A program made the translations under genes and the position numbers. The notes under the pieces are model-generated. The model ran no database searches and was not told the DNA's origin. It saw nothing but the letters and a program-made list of their open reading frames with translations. A stretch of DNA of 64,000 bases, from NCBI RefSeq assembly GCF_004336985.1, contig NZ_SJUO01000006.1, forward strand, positions 1 through 64,000, read 5' to 3'. Shown here piece by piece: positions 16,419 through 25,284 of the stretch (position 1 is its first letter; every line of letters begins with the position of its first letter). This DNA comes from Exiguobacterium sp. SL-9 (GTDB lineage: Bacteria; Bacillota; Bacilli; Exiguobacteriales; Exiguobacteriaceae).

Positions 16419-19064
16419 ATGAAGAAATGGTTATGGAGCATGCTCGTGGTGCTCGTCATGATGGTAGCACCGGGAGTCGAAGTCCGAGCAGAGGATTATG
16501 CCAAACCGGAAAGTATTCCGTCAGGAGAAGTCGTAGGAGATAGTGGGTATGTGTGGCGTTCGGGAGATCCGGAGACGCTTGTTCACATCAAGACCGGTGA
16601 GGAATATACGTTACCGATTCGCGTGTCTGTTCTTCATAACATTCACGCAATCGGAGACGGTCGATTCATTTTGGAGGGCTGGCAAGAATGGATGGTCTGG
16701 AATCCTCACACCGGTTCAAAGACGGTCTTTCCAATTGACGCAGGGAGCGGACTTCATGCGGTCGTAGATATTAATTTGGCAGCAGACACGGTATTGTGGA
16801 CCGATGACAAGAAGTATGTCACGACATCGCTTTCGGGCAAAATTCTCGGGTCGATTCAGGCGGAAAGTATGTATGAAGCGTATGGACTGCTTGATGATGG
16901 AAATGTTCTCGCATTCGTGGACGGTCAAGTGACGAAGCGAACGGTGACGGGTGAGACAATTGAAACACTCGGATCGTATACGGGTCAGGTGAGGGGCGCA
17001 TCCTCAATCAAGGGATCAAATCAGTGGATTGTAGCAAAAGTAGGGGAATCGGATACACTTTTCATCTTTGATCTCGTAACGAAACAATGGATCGAGAAAG
17101 AAGCCCCAAGCGTAAGAAACCTCATATGGAATGACGGCGTCTACTATTTCACGATTCGGAAAATGTACACGACGTTCTATGTTAGTTATAACGTCGCCAC
17201 AAATGAGTGGCGAGAGGCACCGATTGATGATGTCTTCGTCCAAAAACGTGGATCATGGTACGTCTTTTCTGAGAACCGGTCAGCAGGCTACACGCCCGAG
17301 TCATTTTGGAAGGCACCGTGGCAACTGCAGGTCAGTGTGCCGAAAACGACGACTCGCTATGAGGTAGGTCATCCTTACGAGGTTAGCGGAACGACCACAC
17401 TCGTCGATGGTACGACCTTACCGATTCCAGCGACTGAGTTGACGGCACGTTTAGCCTATCAAGACGACCCGTTCGTTTGGGAGCAAGGGAAACTGACGCT
17501 ACAGACGAATGAATCGTATGACATGATTTTTAAATGGAGCGATTTTGAGCGACGGTTAGATTTATGGGCATCGAAATATGTGCCGCTCACGCTCGACCCG
17601 CCAACCGGTGTCTTAGGCCCGATCAGCGGGAAGACGGCTCCGAACACGCCTGTTTTTGTCAGTGTGACGAAAAACTTGTATCAATCGAACTCATCGGATT
17701 CGTTGTTGAACTATCAATCGGCGACGGTCCAATCGGATGAATCGGGACGCTATACGTGGCAACCGGCACGTTGGTTCACACCTGGATCGCGTGTGACTGT
17801 GAAAATCGGTAGTGGATCAGGTGTTTACGCCGATCCGATTGAACTTCAAACGGTCAAAGAGATTGAGGACACATCATCGAACGGCATCTCGGTTCTGACG
17901 AAAACGGTCACTTCAGGTGTCACGTTGAAAACGACTCCGAACGCCACGGTGGATGTGTTGATTCGCAGTGGGAAATACTACGAGATTTCGAACGAGCAAG
18001 CGGATGAAGACGGGCTCATTTCGATTAAAGAGTTTAGTACGATACCTATAGACATTGGAACCAAAGTCTACTTCAAATTAAAAGAGGCACCCGCTTCTGC
18101 GTTCCGACTCACAACCGTGGACACAAGAGTGGAACCGCCTGTGTTTTCGTGGACTCGGACACCGTTAATGTATGACAAATCCATCAATATCACATCGAGT
18201 ACCAATCAGGCCTATCGCATCTATCGGAATGGTACGCATGTGGCGACAACACGCGTCATGCCGTACACGTTCGATACCCCATTGAAGGAAGGAGATGTCA
18301 TCCTCGTCACACGTTCGAGCGGGGATGCGACGTACGAACTTACGAAGACGGTCCAAGCGTTCACTCCGACGCTCAGTGTAACGGACACGTTGGTGACAAA
18401 GACACAAGCGACACTCTCAATCAAAAAGACGAGCACGGCGACGGTGCGTTTCTATGTGAACGACAAACTCGTCTCGGCCAAACGCCTATCGACGACACGT
18501 TACACCGTTCCGGCCAAACCGGGGGATCGCGTTCGCGTCAAAGCATCGGTCGGGTCGAAATCACGAGAGGTCTCACTGAGCTTGCCGAAGACGTCGCTCT
18601 CGACACTCTCCATCAACGATGAGAAGTCGCTTTGGGTCGGCTACATGATCCCGAATAGCACGGTCACGTTGAAGAACGGTTCGAAAGTATTGGCTACGGG
18701 CAAGTCGAGTAGTACTGGACGTGTGACGCTCCGCTTCACGCGGCAGCCGGTCAATGCAACACTTTCGTTGACGAGCCAAAGCGGCACGTTCCGACACACC
18801 CAGACGGTGAAAGTGACGACCGGACCGACACCAACGCTCGTGACGACGATTCCATCGAGCGCATCGAAGACACTGAAGGCGACATCGAACGTCTCATACG
18901 GTACGTTAACGCTCACACGTGGCTCGACGGTGCTCGCCAAGAAGACGGTAACGGCAACATCGTCAACGCTCAGTTTCGCGCCACAAAAGAAAGGTACGAA
19001 ATTGACGCTCCGTCTCGTGACGCCGCAAGGCCGAAGTGTGACGAAGACAATTTATGTACGATGA
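16419..19064 (+). CDS. Large secreted beta-rich protein (propeller-like N-terminus, Ig-like repeats)
   Basis: The start at 16419 has GAGGAG 4 nt upstream and gives a clear signal peptide (MKKWLWSML..., cleavage probably after VRA near residue 25). Residues ~30-310 alternate short strands in a way that suggests a beta-propeller; residues ~320-880 look like tandem Ig-like sandwich units, the last few rich in Thr/Ser and Lys. There is no LPXTG motif, lipobox or C-terminal anchor. An earlier in-frame ATG at 16407 lacks a ribosome site. It is probably an exported surface or matrix protein; ligand unknown. Confidence 0.7.
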   Translation: MKKWLWSMLVVLVMMVAPGVEVRAEDYAKPESIPSGEVVGDSGYVWRSGDPETLVHIKTGEEYTLPIRVSVLHNIHAIGDGRFILEGWQEWMVWNPHTGSKTVFPIDAGSGLHAVVDINLAADTVLWTDDKKYVTTSLSGKILGSIQAESMYEAYGLLDDGNVLAFVDGQVTKRTVTGETIETLGSYTGQVRGASSIKGSNQWIVAKVGESDTLFIFDLVTKQWIEKEAPSVRNLIWNDGVYYFTIRKMYTTFYVSYNVATNEWREAPIDDVFVQKRGSWYVFSENRSAGYTPESFWKAPWQLQVSVPKTTTRYEVGHPYEVSGTTTLVDGTTLPIPATELTARLAYQDDPFVWEQGKLTLQTNESYDMIFKWSDFERRLDLWASKYVPLTLDPPTGVLGPISGKTAPNTPVFVSVTKNLYQSNSSDSLLNYQSATVQSDESGRYTWQPARWFTPGSRVTVKIGSGSGVYADPIELQTVKEIEDTSSNGISVLTKTVTSGVTLKTTPNATVDVLIRSGKYYEISNEQADEDGLISIKEFSTIPIDIGTKVYFKLKEAPASAFRLTTVDTRVEPPVFSWTRTPLMYDKSINITSSTNQAYRIYRNGTHVATTRVMPYTFDTPLKEGDVILVTRSSGDATYELTKTVQAFTPTLSVTDTLVTKTQATLSIKKTSTATVRFYVNDKLVSAKRLSTTRYTVPAKPGDRVRVKASVGSKSREVSLSLPKTSLSTLSINDEKSLWVGYMIPNSTVTLKNGSKVLATGKSSSTGRVTLRFTRQPVNATLSLTSQSGTFRHTQTVKVTTGPTPTLVTTIPSSASKTLKATSNVSYGTLTLTRGSTVLAKKTVTATSSTLSFAPQKKGTKLTLRLVTPQGRSVTKTIYVR

Positions 19065-19068
19065 GAAG

Positions 19069-19100
19069 AAGCCATTCGCGATGATGCGGATGGCTTTTTT
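19069..19100 (+). terminator. Terminator of the secreted-protein gene
   Basis: AGCCATTCGC and GCGGATGGCT pair (one mismatch-type T-G) around GATGAT and are followed by TTTTTT. Confidence 0.85.
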
Positions 19101-19168
19101 CGGAGATGGGGAATGCGGACAGGTCGTGATACGATAGAGTCAATTAAATCATGTCAGGAGGAGAAGCG

Positions 19169-19462
19169 ATGACTTGGGAATACTACGGGGATGCACTCAT
19201 CATCGTTGGTGTGTTGACGACGATTTTATTGATTACCGGACTGAACTTTTTGAAGTCGCGATTCAGGCGACGACTCGTCTTCTCGCTGACGCTGCTTGTG
19301 ATGGGCTACGGGATATTCCTTATAGGCCTTGTCTTTGTCCGCGGGTGGGATGGACTAGGTTGGAGTATGATTGGCTTCAGTTTGTACGTGATTGGCCTCG
19401 TCACGTATATCGGTGTCGTTATCTATCACTGGATCAAAGCGAGACGCACGACAAATTCATAA
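19169..19462 (+). CDS. Small membrane protein, YesK-like
   Basis: The 97-residue protein has three hydrophobic helices (about 6-24, 34-56, 60-86) and a basic loop KSRFRRR. The pattern RGWDGLGWSMIGFSLYVIG resembles YesK-type proteins, but this is a weak match. ATG 19169 has AGGAGGAG upstream. It is single and followed by its own terminator. Confidence 0.55.
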   Translation: MTWEYYGDALIIVGVLTTILLITGLNFLKSRFRRRLVFSLTLLVMGYGIFLIGLVFVRGWDGLGWSMIGFSLYVIGLVTYIGVVIYHWIKARRTTNS

Positions 19463-19494
19463 GGGAACCGTTCCGGTTGCGGGACGGTTTTTTT
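19463..19494 (+). terminator. Terminator
   Basis: AACCGTTCC / GGGACGGTT around GGTTGC is followed by a T run. Confidence 0.85.
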
Positions 19495-19553
19495 GTCGTC
19501 ACAACGGACGTTCAAACTTTAGACAAAATTACGTGAAGAAGTGAGCAAACAGA

Positions 19554-19584
19554 TTGTCAAACATCCTTGTGAAATAGTACACTA
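19554..19584 (+). promoter_or_regulatory. nox promoter with overlapping Rex-box-like site
   Basis: TTGTCA (19554-19559), an 18-nt spacer and TACACT (19578-19583) form the likely promoter. TTGTGAA-ATAG-TACACTA (19567-19584) matches the Rex consensus at 12 of 14 positions and covers the spacer and -10, so a repressor there would block polymerase. Confidence 0.5.
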
Positions 19585-19599
19585 AGTTCAGAAAGTGAA

Positions 19600-19615
19600 T
19601 GTGATATTTATCACA
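19600..19615. promoter_or_regulatory. Palindrome TGTGATA-TT-TATCACA before nox
   Basis: A palindrome with perfect 7-bp arms lies just after the predicted transcription start. It fits both a relaxed Rex box (TTGTGA...TCACAA type) and the TGTGA-N6-TCACA box of Crp/Fnr proteins. Downstream placement suggests repression, which favours Rex. Confidence 0.5.
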
Positions 19616-19654
19616 ATCGTAAACTTGCCAACCACTCAAAGGAGAGACTACCAT

Positions 19655-21001
19655 ATGAAAATCGCAGTCATCGGATGTACACACGCAGGAACAGCAGCAG
19701 TCAAAGGATTACTCGCCAAGCACGATAATCTTGACATCACCGTCTATGAGCGGAACGACAACGTCAGCTTCCTCTCGTGTGGGATCGCCCTCCACGTCGG
19801 CGGTGTCGTCAAACGTGCGGAAGAATTGTTTTACTCGTCACCGACCGAGCTCGAAGAACTCGGCGCGACGATGCGCATGAAACACGACGTGTTGAACATC
19901 GATACAGAAGCGAAGACTGTCCATGCCAAAAACCTTGAGACGGGGGAAGACGTGCATGACACGTTCGACCGTTTGATCGTCACAACGGGTTCATGGCCGA
20001 TCGTCCCGACGCTGCCTGGCATCGAGATGACTGGGATTGAGCTCTGCAAAAACTATGGCCACGCCCAGCGGATCATCGAGCGGGCGAAAGACGCGACGAA
20101 CATCGCCGTCATCGGTGCCGGCTATATCGGCGTCGAACTCGTCGAAGCGTTCGAAGTGTACGGCAAACACGTCACGTTCATCGATAGTGCCGACCGCATC
20201 TTGAACAAGTACCTCGACAAGTCGTTCACGGATCAACTCGAAGTGGACATGACGTCACGCGGCATCGACCTCGAGCTCGGCCAGACGGTCGAAGCGTTCC
20301 GTGGGACAGACGGTAACGTTACGCACGTCGTGACCGACAAAGGTGAGTTTGAAGCTGACCTCGTCATCCTTTGTGTCGGATTCCGCCCAAACACGGGACT
20401 CCTCGAAGGGAAAGTCGACATGCTCGGCAACGGCGCCATCATCGTCGACGAATATATGCGCACGAGCAACCCGGACGTCTTCGCCGCTGGTGACAGCTGT
20501 GCCGTCTATTACAACCCGGCGCGCACACACGCCTACATTCCGCTTGCGACGAACGCGGTCCGCATGGGAACGCTCGTCGCCGAGAACCTCGTCACACCGC
20601 GTGTCCGTTATCAAGGCACGCAAGGGACGTCAGGCCTCCGTCTCTATGATTGGAACATTGCTTCGTCAGGTCTCACAGAAGAAGCAGCCGGCTTGTTCGG
20701 TCTCGACGTCGAGAGTGTCGTGATTGAAGACGCGTACCGTCCGGAGTTCATGCCTACAGCGGAACCGGTCCAGTTCAAACTCGTCTATGAAGTCGGCACG
20801 CATCGCGTCGTCGGTGGACAAGTTCTCTCGAAAGCGGATATGACGCAAGCGGTCAACACGTTGTCGCTCGCAATCCAAAACGAGATGACGGTCGAAGAAC
20901 TTGCCTACGTCGACTTCTTCTTCCAACCGCACTACAACAAGCCATGGCACTTCATCAACAGTGGTGCGCTCGCGGCGATGAAAGACAAAGTCAACGCATA
21001 A
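19655..21001 (+). CDS. nox: NADH oxidase / CoA-disulfide reductase family flavoenzyme
   Basis: The 448-residue FAD/NAD(P)-dependent enzyme has the FAD site MKIAVIGCTHAGT, the single redox cysteine Cys42 in SFLSCGIAL, the NADH site VIGAGYIGVELVEAFE near 150-165 and the VFAAGDSCAV FAD motif near 278. The C-terminal dimerisation domain is complete. Cys42 is typical of water-forming NADH oxidases and CoA-disulfide reductases; sequence alone does not separate the two well. AAAGGAGA precedes ATG 19655. The Rex-like sites upstream suit an NADH-consuming enzyme. Confidence 0.88.
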   Translation: MKIAVIGCTHAGTAAVKGLLAKHDNLDITVYERNDNVSFLSCGIALHVGGVVKRAEELFYSSPTELEELGATMRMKHDVLNIDTEAKTVHAKNLETGEDVHDTFDRLIVTTGSWPIVPTLPGIEMTGIELCKNYGHAQRIIERAKDATNIAVIGAGYIGVELVEAFEVYGKHVTFIDSADRILNKYLDKSFTDQLEVDMTSRGIDLELGQTVEAFRGTDGNVTHVVTDKGEFEADLVILCVGFRPNTGLLEGKVDMLGNGAIIVDEYMRTSNPDVFAAGDSCAVYYNPARTHAYIPLATNAVRMGTLVAENLVTPRVRYQGTQGTSGLRLYDWNIASSGLTEEAAGLFGLDVESVVIEDAYRPEFMPTAEPVQFKLVYEVGTHRVVGGQVLSKADMTQAVNTLSLAIQNEMTVEELAYVDFFFQPHYNKPWHFINSGALAAMKDKVNA

Positions 21002-21035
21002 AAAAACTCGGGAGCCGCGGCTTCCGAGTTTTTTA
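21000..21035. terminator. Bidirectional terminator nox / pspC
   Basis: AAAAAACTCGGGAGCC pairs with GGCTTCCGAGTTTTTT around GC; A and T runs flank both sides between convergent genes. Confidence 0.88.
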
Positions 21036-21215
21036 TAAATAGCGCGGGGCTTCCTTCATCGAATTGGCGAGAATGATATAGATGAGGACGTTTCCCGGTA
21101 CGATCAAAAAGAGCAGGCGGACACCGAGTGGGGACAAGTCGAAGTATTCAGCGATGCCGCCACAGACGCCCGAGAGTGAGCGGTTCGTGGCAGATTTACG
21201 AAGCGGACGTTGCAT
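21033..21215 (-). CDS. PspC domain membrane protein
   Basis: The 60-residue protein has the PspC signature LSGVCGGIAEYFDL at about 14-27, followed by one hydrophobic helix (about 33-50). PspC-type proteins respond to envelope stress. It is a single-domain, minimal version. A GAGGAG site precedes the ATG. It is monocistronic. Confidence 0.85.
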   Translation of the reverse strand: MQRPLRKSATNRSLSGVCGGIAEYFDLSPLGVRLLFLIVPGNVLIYIILANSMKEAPRYL

Positions 21216-21267
21216 AAGTAGGGCTCCTCTCTCAACTGTGATATGAAAATTTTACCATATGACAATA

Positions 21268-21297
21268 GCAAAAAGCGCGCCGATTTGGCGCGCTTTC
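21268..21297 (-). terminator. Terminator of the siderophore-binding protein gene
   Basis: AAAGCGCGCC / GGCGCGCTTT around GATTT, with a T run on the minus strand. Confidence 0.85.
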
Positions 21298-21299
21298 GC

Positions 21300-22235
21300 T
21301 TATTTCAAGATGGTGACGAGTTCGTCGAGCACTTCGTTGGCTGACAAGACACCGCCTGATGTGTTCCACGTGTCATCGCTCACTTCGGTCACTTCACCGG
21401 CCTTGACAGCGTCGAGGTCTTTCCAAAGTTGGTTCGACTGCCACTCTTCGGCTGTCTTCGATCCATCTGCTCCGCCGTATGTGAAGTAGACGATATGGTC
21501 GCCATCCATTTCCGGGATGCGCTCCATCGTGATCTCTTCAGCGAACTCGGTGCGGTCTTGTGACGCCGGGCGTTTGATGCCGACGTCGCCCAAGATGACA
21601 CCTGAGAAGCTGTCCGTGAAGTAGATGCGTGACGCGCCAGGAAGGAAGCGTACGACCGAAAGCTCTTTGTTCACAGCGTCGTCGAGCTCGGTTTTCGTAT
21701 CTTCGACGTGTTGCTCGTAGTCAGCCAAGACGTCTTTTCCTTTGTCCTCAAGGTTGAGGGCGTTCGCGTAGAGCGCGAAGTTCTCCTGCCAATCACCTTT
21801 GAGCGTCTCCGACATGACCGTCGGTGCGATGGCGTTCAACTTGTCATAGATGTTCTCTTGGCGAAGTTTCGTCCCGATGATGAGGTCTGGCTCGAGTTTC
21901 GCGATCGCTTCGAGGTTGACCTCGCTCTCCGTCCCGACTTCAGTGACATCGGTCATCTCTGACTCGATGTGTGGGTACCACGGGTCACCGTTCCATGATT
22001 TGACGGCGCCGACTTGTTTGACGCCGAGGGCGATGAGCGCCTCGGTCCCTTCGTTCGTCAAGACGACGACACGTTTCGGTTCGACTGGCACTTCAGCCGT
22101 ACCCATGGCGTGCTCGACCGTGCGCGTTTCTTGATCTGCTGACTCGTTCGAGTTGCTCGTCTCGTCTGACCCGCCGCAAGCAGCAAGGACGACCGTGAGG
22201 CAGAGCGTGAGTAGGGCTAACGCAAACTTTTTCAT
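21300..22235 (-). CDS. Iron-siderophore ABC transporter substrate-binding lipoprotein
   Basis: The 311-residue lipoprotein has the lipobox LAAC (Cys20) after a hydrophobic signal, an acidic linker, and a class III (helical-backbone, FepB/FhuD-like) binding fold with KRVVVLTNEGTEALIALG and the Glu/Asp-rich binding cleft. It is of the YfiY/FeuA type. It is divergent from the two permeases and ATPase of the same system and shares a Fur box with them, so it captures ferric siderophore at the outer membrane face. Confidence 0.9.
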   Translation of the reverse strand: MKKFALALLTLCLTVVLAACGGSDETSNSNESADQETRTVEHAMGTAEVPVEPKRVVVLTNEGTEALIALGVKQVGAVKSWNGDPWYPHIESEMTDVTEVGTESEVNLEAIAKLEPDLIIGTKLRQENIYDKLNAIAPTVMSETLKGDWQENFALYANALNLEDKGKDVLADYEQHVEDTKTELDDAVNKELSVVRFLPGASRIYFTDSFSGVILGDVGIKRPASQDRTEFAEEITMERIPEMDGDHIVYFTYGGADGSKTAEEWQSNQLWKDLDAVKAGEVTEVSDDTWNTSGGVLSANEVLDELVTILK

Positions 22236-22283
22236 ATGTATAAAGTCTCCTCTGATTTGTAAGATTTCCTCCCTGACTATAAG

Positions 22284-22298
22284 TGATAATGATTCTCA
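22284..22298. promoter_or_regulatory. Fur box between the divergent importer genes
   Basis: TGATAAT-G-ATTCTCA matches the Bacillus Fur 7-1-7 consensus TGATAAT-N-ATTATCA at 13 of 14 arm positions. It lies about 50 nt from both starts and can repress both transcription units when iron is sufficient. Confidence 0.8.
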
Positions 22299-22352
22299 CT
22301 GTCAACCCCTTTTTCTGGCAGCGAGATTTTGCTATGGTAGGAGAGGAAAGAA

Positions 22353-23342
22353 GTGAGTAAAATGATAAAACCTTGGATCAAACTAATCGCCTTGATCATC
22401 GCGTTACCTATCTTGAGTTATATCAGTCTCCGTGTCGGCGTCATCCCGGTCGGCCATACTGACGTCCTTGCACTTGGAAGCGACGCGTCATCGCAAGCGA
22501 TGATTGCGCTCAACGACAATCGCATTCCGCGAACCGTCGTCGCCCTTCTCGTCGGAAGCGTCCTCGGTCTCGCCGGGTTGCTGTTCCAACTCGTGACCCG
22601 CAACCCGCTCGCGTCGCCCGACATTTTGGCGGTCAATGCGGGTGCGAGCCTGGCCATCGTCCTCGTGACGTTGTTCGGCTTCAGCAGCATCGCCTCGTTC
22701 ACATCAGCCGCGCTCGTCGGAGCCTTTATCGCCGGGGTCATCGTCTACCTCCTCAGCGCGAACGGGGGCAACGTCATGTATATGACGCTCGCCGGGGCAT
22801 CACTCGCGGCGCTGTTCAGCTCGTTCACACAGTCGATTATCGCCTACGAGGAAGGGGCGCTCGATGAGGTCCTGTTCTGGTTGACGGGCTCGGTCGCGGG
22901 CCGCTCGCTCGCACTCGTCACGACGTTGTTGCCGTGGATGATTGTCGCGAGCCTGTGCGTCCTCCTCATCAGTAAAGAACTCGAGACGTTGTCGCTCGGT
23001 GACCAGGTCGCCCGATCGCTCGGCCAAAACGTCGGTGTCATCAAGTTTGTCGCCGTCACGCTCGCCGTTGTCTTGTCGGCGTTCGGGGTCGCGCTCGCAG
23101 GTCCCATCGCCTTCGTCGGCTTGCTGGCCCCGCATCTCGCACGCTATATGTTCGGTACGGCGTTCTTCGCTCGGCTCGCCGGGAGTGCGCTCCTTGGGAG
23201 TGTGCTGCTGTTATCGGCCGACATCTTCGGACGACTCGTCCTGTTCCCACGGGAAGTGACGGTCGGCGTCGTGCTCGCCGTCATCGGGGGCGCGTTCTTC
23301 ATCTATCTCGTCAGCGCCAGACAAGGAGTCTTTAAATCATGA
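22353..23342 (+). CDS. Iron-siderophore ABC permease (FecCD family), subunit 1
   Basis: The 329-residue, roughly nine-to-ten-helix permease has the typical NRIPRTVVALLVGSVLGLAG and NPLASPDILAVNAGAS motifs and the cytoplasmic coupling GPIAFVGLLAPHLAR. I keep the GTG start at 22353 (AGGAGAGG about 8 nt upstream) over an in-frame ATG three codons later. It overlaps the second permease by 4 nt and is Fur-regulated. Confidence 0.9.
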   Translation: MSKMIKPWIKLIALIIALPILSYISLRVGVIPVGHTDVLALGSDASSQAMIALNDNRIPRTVVALLVGSVLGLAGLLFQLVTRNPLASPDILAVNAGASLAIVLVTLFGFSSIASFTSAALVGAFIAGVIVYLLSANGGNVMYMTLAGASLAALFSSFTQSIIAYEEGALDEVLFWLTGSVAGRSLALVTTLLPWMIVASLCVLLISKELETLSLGDQVARSLGQNVGVIKFVAVTLAVVLSAFGVALAGPIAFVGLLAPHLARYMFGTAFFARLAGSALLGSVLLLSADIFGRLVLFPREVTVGVVLAVIGGAFFIYLVSARQGVFKS

Positions 23343-24385
23343 AATCATACAGTTTTCGAAAAGGCCCGTTCTCATTCACGCTCCGGAAACGGGAGATCGT
23401 GCTCGCGGTCGCCCTCATCGTCGGTTTACTGCTCTCCTTCTATTTAGGACTCGCCATCGGCGATACGTTTTTGACGCCGTGGTCGCTTGGAGCGCTCTTC
23501 CTCGGGTCGGGTGACGCATTCGCCGAGCTCGTCGTGTTCGAGTTCCGGATGCCGCGCGTCCTCATGGCCATCACGGCCGGTGCATGTCTCGCGGTCAGCG
23601 GGCACTTATTACAACTCACGATTAAGAACGAACTCGCCTCGCCGGAGATTTTTGGAATTGTCGGCGGGGCCGGGGTGGCGACGGCGACGTTCTTCACCGT
23701 CTTCACGGATGAGCGAACGAACCAATTGTCCGTCCCGCTCGCCTATATCCCGTTCGCTTCGTTCGCCGGGGCGCTCACGGTCGGTGCGTTCTTATTTTAT
23801 CTATTGAAACGGGGCGTCCCGCCGGTCCGGCTCGCGTTGATTGGAATCGGGATTAGCATCTTCTCGCAAGGCATCGTCCAGTTCATGATGCTCGCCTCGA
23901 ACGTGTACCGGAAGAACGACATCCAACAATGGCTCACCGGTACCGTCTACGCGGCGACATGGAATCAATTGAAAATCATGGTACCGCTCGCGATCCTATT
24001 CTTGCTCGCCGCCTTCTTGATTGAACGGCACGTTCGCCCGCTCCACATTAGCGAGGCGGTCGCGACGAGTATCGGTGTACCGGTCCGAGGCACACAGCGT
24101 GGGACTTTACTCTTATCGTGTCTCCTTGCTGGAATCGGGGTCGCCTTCGTCGGAGCAATCGGCTTCGTCGGACTGATGGCGCCGCACATCGCCCGCCAAG
24201 GCTTGAAGCTGCCGTACATTTGGGCGACGCTACTCGTCGGGGCGACGATTGTCGTCTTGGCGGACGTGCTCGCCCGAACGATCTTTTACCCGTATGAACT
24301 GCGAACCGGTGTCATGACGGCTGTTATCGGTGCGCCGTACTTCTTCTATTTACTTCGCCGGATGATGAAAGGAAGCATGAGATGA
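23339..24385 (+). CDS. Iron-siderophore ABC permease (FecCD family), subunit 2
   Basis: The 348-residue permease is paralogous to the previous one, with FRMPRVLMAITAGACLAVSG, NELASPEIFGIVGGAG and the ATPase-coupling GAIGFVGLMAPHIAR. Two different permeases form the heterodimeric channel. It overlaps both neighbours by 4 nt. Confidence 0.9.
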   Translation: MKSYSFRKGPFSFTLRKREIVLAVALIVGLLLSFYLGLAIGDTFLTPWSLGALFLGSGDAFAELVVFEFRMPRVLMAITAGACLAVSGHLLQLTIKNELASPEIFGIVGGAGVATATFFTVFTDERTNQLSVPLAYIPFASFAGALTVGAFLFYLLKRGVPPVRLALIGIGISIFSQGIVQFMMLASNVYRKNDIQQWLTGTVYAATWNQLKIMVPLAILFLLAAFLIERHVRPLHISEAVATSIGVPVRGTQRGTLLLSCLLAGIGVAFVGAIGFVGLMAPHIARQGLKLPYIWATLLVGATIVVLADVLARTIFYPYELRTGVMTAVIGAPYFFYLLRRMMKGSMR

Positions 24386-25194
24386 ATACATTTGATTTAC
24401 AACAAGTCGTCATCGGCTATGACCAGAAGATGGTGCTCGAGGACTTGACGTTCTCGATTCCCCACGGCAAAATCACCGTGCTGTTAGGGGCGAACGGATG
24501 CGGCAAGTCGACGTTGTTATCGACGCTCGCTCGTCAACGGGACGTGCTCGGTGGGACGATTGCGTTCCGCGACAAGCCGCTCGATGCGTATCGGGCGAAG
24601 GAAGCGGCCCGGCTCATGGCGTTCATGCCGCAAGTGAACGTCGCGCCGGACGGATTGACCGTCGAACAACTCGTCCGGTTCGGCCGTTATCCGTATCAGA
24701 CGTTCTTCAAGCGCTACTCGGAAGATGATGAACGGGCCGTCGAACGGGCGCTCGCCTTCACGGACACTGTCTCGCTCCGGGACACGCTCGTTTCGAACTT
24801 ATCGGGCGGGCAGAAGCAACGCGTCTGGATTGCGCTCGCATTGGCCCAGGAGTCGGAAACGATTCTACTCGATGAGCCGACGACGTATCTCGATATGTCG
24901 CACCAAATCGAGATTCTCGACTTGATGTACCGCTTGAACCGGTTAGAGGGTAAGACGATCATCATGGTGCTCCACGACTTGCATCTCGCTTGTCGCTACG
25001 CCGACCATATCATCGCGCTCGCTGGAGGCAACGTCTATCGGCAAGGTAGTCCGAACGATGTCGTCGACGAGGATTTCATGCAGGACGTGTTCGGCTTGAA
25101 AGTCGTCGTGACGGAAGACCCGCTCTACGGCACGCCGCTCTGCATCCCGTATTCGCATTACGAACTAAATGAGAAGCGGCCACCCACGACCTAG
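24382..25194 (+). CDS. Iron-siderophore ABC transporter ATPase
   Basis: The 270-residue FecE/FhuC-type ATPase has Walker A LGANGCGKSTL, signature LSGGQKQRVWIALALAQ and Walker B ILLDEPTTYLDMSHQ. It energises the two preceding permeases; all subunits of a complete importer are thus present. It is co-translated with them and ends at a strong terminator. Confidence 0.92.
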   Translation: MNTFDLQQVVIGYDQKMVLEDLTFSIPHGKITVLLGANGCGKSTLLSTLARQRDVLGGTIAFRDKPLDAYRAKEAARLMAFMPQVNVAPDGLTVEQLVRFGRYPYQTFFKRYSEDDERAVERALAFTDTVSLRDTLVSNLSGGQKQRVWIALALAQESETILLDEPTTYLDMSHQIEILDLMYRLNRLEGKTIIMVLHDLHLACRYADHIIALAGGNVYRQGSPNDVVDEDFMQDVFGLKVVVTEDPLYGTPLCIPYSHYELNEKRPPTT

Positions 25195-25217
25195 TCCTCG
25201 GACTAGGTTTTTTTTCG
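25188..25217 (+). terminator. Terminator of the importer operon
   Basis: ACCTAGTCC / GGACTAGGT with a TC loop, followed by TTTTTTT. Confidence 0.9.
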
Positions 25218-25284
25218 TCTGAAGCCGGGGAAGTGGTAAGAGAAAGCTGATGTGTCACCTGTGTTCCATAAAGGAGGAGCCAAC

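Noticed and set aside
19600-19615. Fnr activator site for nox
   Set aside because: Spacing downstream of the promoter suits a repressor, and no Fe-S Fnr is encoded here; the Crp/Fnr protein at 54137 lacks the cysteines. Kept only as an alternative.
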